Below, in pieces: positions 1 to 64,000 of a stretch of 64,000 nucleotides of DNA (positions within the stretch are counted from its first letter, which is position 1; each line of letters begins with the position of its first letter). The stretch spans positions 25,670,225 to 25,734,224 of the forward strand of contig NC_135555.1 in the NCBI RefSeq assembly GCF_964340395.1, in the 5' to 3' direction. Position numbers and translations under genes: made by a program. The notes under the pieces are model-generated. The model was not told where the DNA came from. It was given only the letters and a program-made list of their open reading frames with translations, and made no database searches. The DNA is from Glandiceps talaboti (lineage: Eukaryota; Hemichordata; Enteropneusta; Spengelidae).

Positions 1-149
1 TCTCCTTAAACCCCCCCCCCCCCGCCCTCCACCGTTGCCGTAAATTCTGTTCGTTACCTTAAGTTGATTTGATGGTTTATCTGACATAGCTTTATAATCT
101 TTAATTTGTGTAGTAAAACTGGTACAAGACCAGCTGAAAACCTCAACGC
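1..149. other. Upstream intronic DNA with a poly-C tract
   Basis: A C-rich run at about 10-30 is followed by AT-rich non-coding sequence. No exon of the upstream membrane half was recognised. Confidence 0.5.
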
Positions 150-461
150 GTTTCATGTAGCTAAGCACTCCAAGTCAGACGACATAGTCAGGTTTCATCT
201 AGCTAAACATTCCAAGTCTGAATACTGTGTTGGTTTCATCTATACTCCAAGTCAGACGTCTTGGACGGATTTCATCTAGCTAAATACTCCAAGTCAGAAG
301 TCTTAGTCGAGTTTCATCTAACTAAATACTCCAAGTCAGAAGTCTTAGACGGGTTCCATCTAGCGAAACATTCATCTTAGTCGGATTTCATCTAGCTAAA
401 TACTCCAAGCCAGAAGTCAGAAGTCTTTGTTGGGTTTTATCTAACTAAATACTCCAAGTCA
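150..461. repeat. Degenerate tandem repeat, about 35-50 bp unit
   Basis: About eight imperfect copies sharing CATCTAGCTAAATACTCCAA followed by GTCAGAAGTCTTAG-like sequence. Units vary in length and carry deletions, so the array looks older than the others. It lies in the intron upstream of the first exon. Confidence 0.8.
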
Positions 462-581
462 CTTGTAATGTCTATCCAATGATTAAATGATAATCATTAT
501 AGGTTCTATTCCTGATCGACCATATTTATTTACTATGCATATAGTTTTCTGCCAAATTGAATATTTAAAATGTTGTTTTAG

Positions 582-60459
<59,878 letters not shown>

Positions 60460-60540
60460 GTATGTTAGCAGCTTTAGTCACACAATCTTGCATGACTCGC
60501 AAAAATTAGCACATATCATATTATTGACCTGAAGAGACGA

Positions 60541-60940
60541 CGTATAACCCAAAAGTCAACATCATAGTATCAGTCTATCATTTCACTACATATAACCCAA
60601 AAGTCAACATCATAGTATCAGTCTATCCTTTCACTACATATAACCCAAAAGTCAACATCGTAGTATCAGTCTATCCTTTCACTACATATAACCCAAAAGT
60701 CAACATCATAGTATCAGTCTATCATTTCACTACATATAACCCAAAAGTCAACATCATAGTATCAGTCTATCATTTCACTACATATAACCCAAAAGTCAAC
60801 ATCATAGTATCAGTCTATCCTTTCACTACATATAACCCAAAAGTCAACATCGTAGTATCAGTCTATCCTTTCACTACATATAACCCAAAAGTCAACATCA
60901 TAGTATCAGTCTATCCTTTCACTACATATAACCCAAAAGT
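60541..60940. repeat. 48-bp minisatellite in intron 18 (about 8 units)
   Basis: Core ACCCAAAAGTCAACATC then GTATCAGTCTATC and TTTCACTACATATA. The 48-bp period was verified at 60548 and 60596. Units differ at only two positions (ATCATT/ATCCTT, CATCAT/CATCGT). Confidence 0.95.
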
Positions 60941-61109
60941 TATGATAGTAGAGTAAAACTTCGACTGGGTGTAATTACCATTTTACAGATTTTCTCGATT
61001 TTTCTATCCTGCTTGCTTTCTTGCTGTCTGAGATTATCTCATGTAACCAAGATTTGTTCTGCATAAAAGTACTAATATTAGAGAGACTTGCTACTCTGTC
61101 AAATATATC

Positions 61110-64000
61110 AATGAATTCTACATTCTACCCTGGAATTTCTCTTAATGAATTCTACATTCTACCCTGGAAGTTCTTTTAATGAATTCTACATTCTACCCTG
61201 GAAGTTCTTTTAATGAATTCCACATTTTACCCTGGAAGTTCTTTTAATGAATTCTACATTCTACCCTGGAAGTTCTTTTAATGAATTCCACATTTTACCC
61301 TGGAAGTTCTTTTAATGAATTCTACATTCTACCCTGGAAGTTCTTTTAATGAATTCCACATTTTACCCTGGAAGTTCTTTTAATGAATTCCATGTTTTAC
61401 CCTGGAAGTTCTTTTAATGAATTCTACATTCTACCCTGGAAGTTCTTTTAATGAATTCCACATTTTACCCTGGAAGTTCTCTTAATGAATTCCATGTTTT
61501 ACCCTGGAAGTTCTTTTAATGAATTCTACATTCTACCCTGGAAGTTCTTTTAATGAATTCCACATTTTACCCTGGAAGTTCTTTTAATGAATTCTACATT
61601 CTACCCTGGAAGTTCTTTTAATGAATTCCACATTTTACCCTGGAAGTTCTTTTAATGAATTCCATGTTTTACCCTGGAAGTTCTTTTAATGAATTCCATG
61701 TTTTACCCTGGAAGTTCTCTTAATGAATTCTACATTTTACCCTGGAAGTTCTCTTAATGAATTCCACAATTTACACTGGAAGTTCTTTTAATGAATTCTA
61801 CATTCTACCCTGGAAGTTCTTTTAATGAATTCCACGTTTTACCCTGGAAGTTCTTTTAATGAATTCCATGTTTTACCCTGGAACGTCTCTTAATGAATTC
61901 CATGTTTTACCCTGGAAGTTCTTTTAATGAATTCCATGTTTTACACTGGAAGTTCTTTTAATGAATTCCACAATTTACACTGGAAGTTCTTTTAATGAAT
62001 TCCACGGTTTACACTGGAAGTTCTCTTAATGAATTCCATGTTTTACCCTGGAAGTTCTTTTAATGAATTCCATGTTTTACACTGGAAGTTCTTTTAATGA
62101 ATTCCATGTTTTACCCTGGAACGTCTCTTAATGAATTCCATGTTTTACACTGGAAGTTCTTTTAATGAATTCCATGTTTTACACTGGAAGTTCTTTTAAT
62201 GAATTCCATGTTTTACCCTGAAAGTTCTTTTAATGAATTCCATGTTTTACCCTGGAACGTCTCTTAATGAATTCCATGTTTTACACTGGAAGTTCTTTTA
62301 ATGAATTCCATGTTTTACACTGGAAGTTCTCTTAATGAATTCCATGTTTTACCCTGGAAGTTCTTTTAATGAATTCCATGTTTTACCCTGGAACGTCTCT
62401 TAATGAATTCTACATTTTACCCTGGAAGGTCTTTTAATGAATTCCACATTTTACCCTGGAAGGTCTTTTAATGAATTCCACATTTTACCCTGGAAGGTCT
62501 TTTAATGAATTCCATGTTTTACCCTGGAAGTTCTTTTAATGAATTCCACATTTTACCCTGAAAATCCTCTTAATGAATTCTACATTTTACCCTGGAAGTT
62601 CTTTTAATGAATTCCACATTTTACCCTGGAAGTTCTTTTAATGAATTCTACATTTTACCCTGGAAGTTCTTTTAATGAATTCCACATTTTACCCTGGAAG
62701 TTCTTTTAATGAATTCTACATTTTACCCTGGAAGTTCTTTTAATGAATTCCATGTTTTACACTGGAAGTTCTCTTAATGAATTCCATGTTTTACCCTGGA
62801 AGTTCTATTAATGAATTCTACATTTCACCCTGGAAGTTCTTTTAATGAATTCCATGTTTTACCCTGGAAGTTCTTTTAATGAATTCTACATTTTACCCTG
62901 GAAGTTCTTTTAATGAATTCTACATTTTACCCTGGAAGTTCTTTTAATGAATTCTACATTTTACCCTGGAAGTTCTTTTAATGAATTCTACATTTTACCC
63001 TGGAAGTTCTTTTAATGAATTCTACATTTTACCCTGGAAGTTCTTTTAATGAATTCTACATTTTACCCTGGAAGTTCTCTTAATGAATTCCACATTTTAC
63101 CCTGGAAGTTCTCTTAATGAATTCCACATTTTACACTGGAAGTTCTTTTAATGAATTCCATGTTTTACCCTGGAAGTTCTTTTAATGAATTCCACATTTT
63201 ACCCTGGAAGTTCTTTTAATGAATTCCACATTTTACCCTGGAAGTTCTCTTAATGAATTCCATGTTTTACCCTGGAAGTTCTTTTAATGAATTCCACATT
63301 CTACCCTGGAAGTTCTTTTAATGAATTCTACATTCTACCCTGGAAGTTCTCTTAATGAATTCCATGTTTTACCCTGGAAGTTCTTTTAATGAATTCCACA
63401 TTTTACCCTGGAAGTTCTTTTAATGAATTCCACATTTTACCCTGGAAGTTCTTTTAATGAATTCCACATTTTACCCTGGAAGTTCTTTTAATGAATTCCA
63501 CATTTTACCCTGGAAGTTCTTTTAATGAATTCCATGTTTTACACTGGAAGTTCTTTTAATGAATTCCACGTTTTACCCTGGAAGTTCTTTTAATGAATTC
63601 CACATTTTACCCTGGAAGTTCTTTTAATGAATTCCATGTTTTACACTGGAAGTTCTCTTAATGAATTCCATGTTTTACCCTGGAAGTTCTCTTAATGAAT
63701 TCCATGTTTTACCCAGGAAGTTCTTTTAATGAATTCCACATTTTACCCTGGAAGTTCTTTTAATGAATTCCATGTTTTACCCTGGAAGTTCTTTTAATGA
63801 ATTCCACATTTTACCCTGGAAGTTCTTTTAATGAATTCTACATTTTACCCTGGAAGTTCTTTTAATGAATTCCATGTTTTACACTGGAAGTTCTCTTAAT
63901 GAATTCCATGTTTTACCCTGGAAGTTCTCTTAATGAATTCCACATTTTACCCTGGAAGTTCTCTTAATGAATTCCACATTTTACACTGGAAGTTCTTTTA
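61110..64000. repeat. 34-bp minisatellite in intron 18, cut by the window edge (about 85 units seen)
   Basis: Core TTAATGAATTC plus CACATTTTA, CATGTTTTA or TACATTCTA, then CCCTGGAAGTTCT. The 34-bp period was verified at 61144 and 61178. Each unit carries a GAATTC hexamer. The array is still running at 64000, so its full length is unknown. Confidence 0.97.

Noticed and set aside
60960-61090. Possible further exon after a TTTTACAG acceptor at about 60987
   Set aside because: The following sequence does not encode the expected start of NBD2 and there is no matching donor in frame.

Overview
This window is animal (eukaryotic) genomic DNA. It contains the middle part of one large plus-strand gene for an ABCA-class ABC transporter. 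I recognise 18 consecutive coding exons between 582 and 60459. Every intron is GT-AG, and the exon phases join into one uninterrupted frame of 969 codons. The closest family I recognise is the ABCA3-like group. In order the exons encode nucleotide-binding domain 1 (Walker A, Q-loop, LSGGM signature, Walker B, H-loop), a regulatory tail and acidic linker, TM7, a cysteine-rich and N-glycosylated second extracellular domain, and TM8 to TM12. The N-terminal membrane half lies to the left of the window and NBD2 lies to the right. The AT-rich composition, long introns, poly-C tracts and dispersed TIR elements suggest a marine invertebrate (cephalochordate, hemichordate or mollusc-like), but the species cannot be fixed from sequence alone.

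The most striking property is the introns. Coding DNA is about 2.9 kb (about 4.5%), while roughly 40 kb (about 60%) is tandem repeat. Going 5' to 3': degenerate repeat at 150-461; 30-bp array in intron 2 (1631-2504) and a long TA tract; TIR-bounded element (4714-7475) and a 29-bp E-box-bearing array (7612-8054) in intron 5; 8.3-kb 29-bp array in intron 7; 5.7-kb 53-bp array in intron 9; CAN-triplet and 42-bp arrays filling intron 10; 10-kb 29-bp array with an orientation switch in intron 11; dispersed repeats and TA, TTA and TTTA tracts in intron 13; 4.2-kb 28-bp array in intron 14; 37-bp array in intron 15 that copies the exon 15 splice donor; MITE pair and 3-kb 26-bp array with an AATAAA in nearly every unit in intron 16; CA repeats and a 48-bp array in intron 17 and just after exon 18; and a 34-bp array in intron 18 running off the right edge.

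Several arrays show higher-order structure, with exact long-period duplications of 757, 1,073, 1,325, 2,474 and 2,552 bp. They have therefore grown by duplicating multi-unit blocks. Three arrays carry RNA-processing signals in the sense orientation of the host gene: about 29 copies of a GTAAGT donor, about 113 copies of AATAAA, and a branch-point-like site in the last unit before exon 8. No second protein-coding gene, RNA gene, CRISPR array or bacterial-type system was found. The only other coding trace is a minus-strand non-LTR reverse-transcriptase fragment near 30120-30420.
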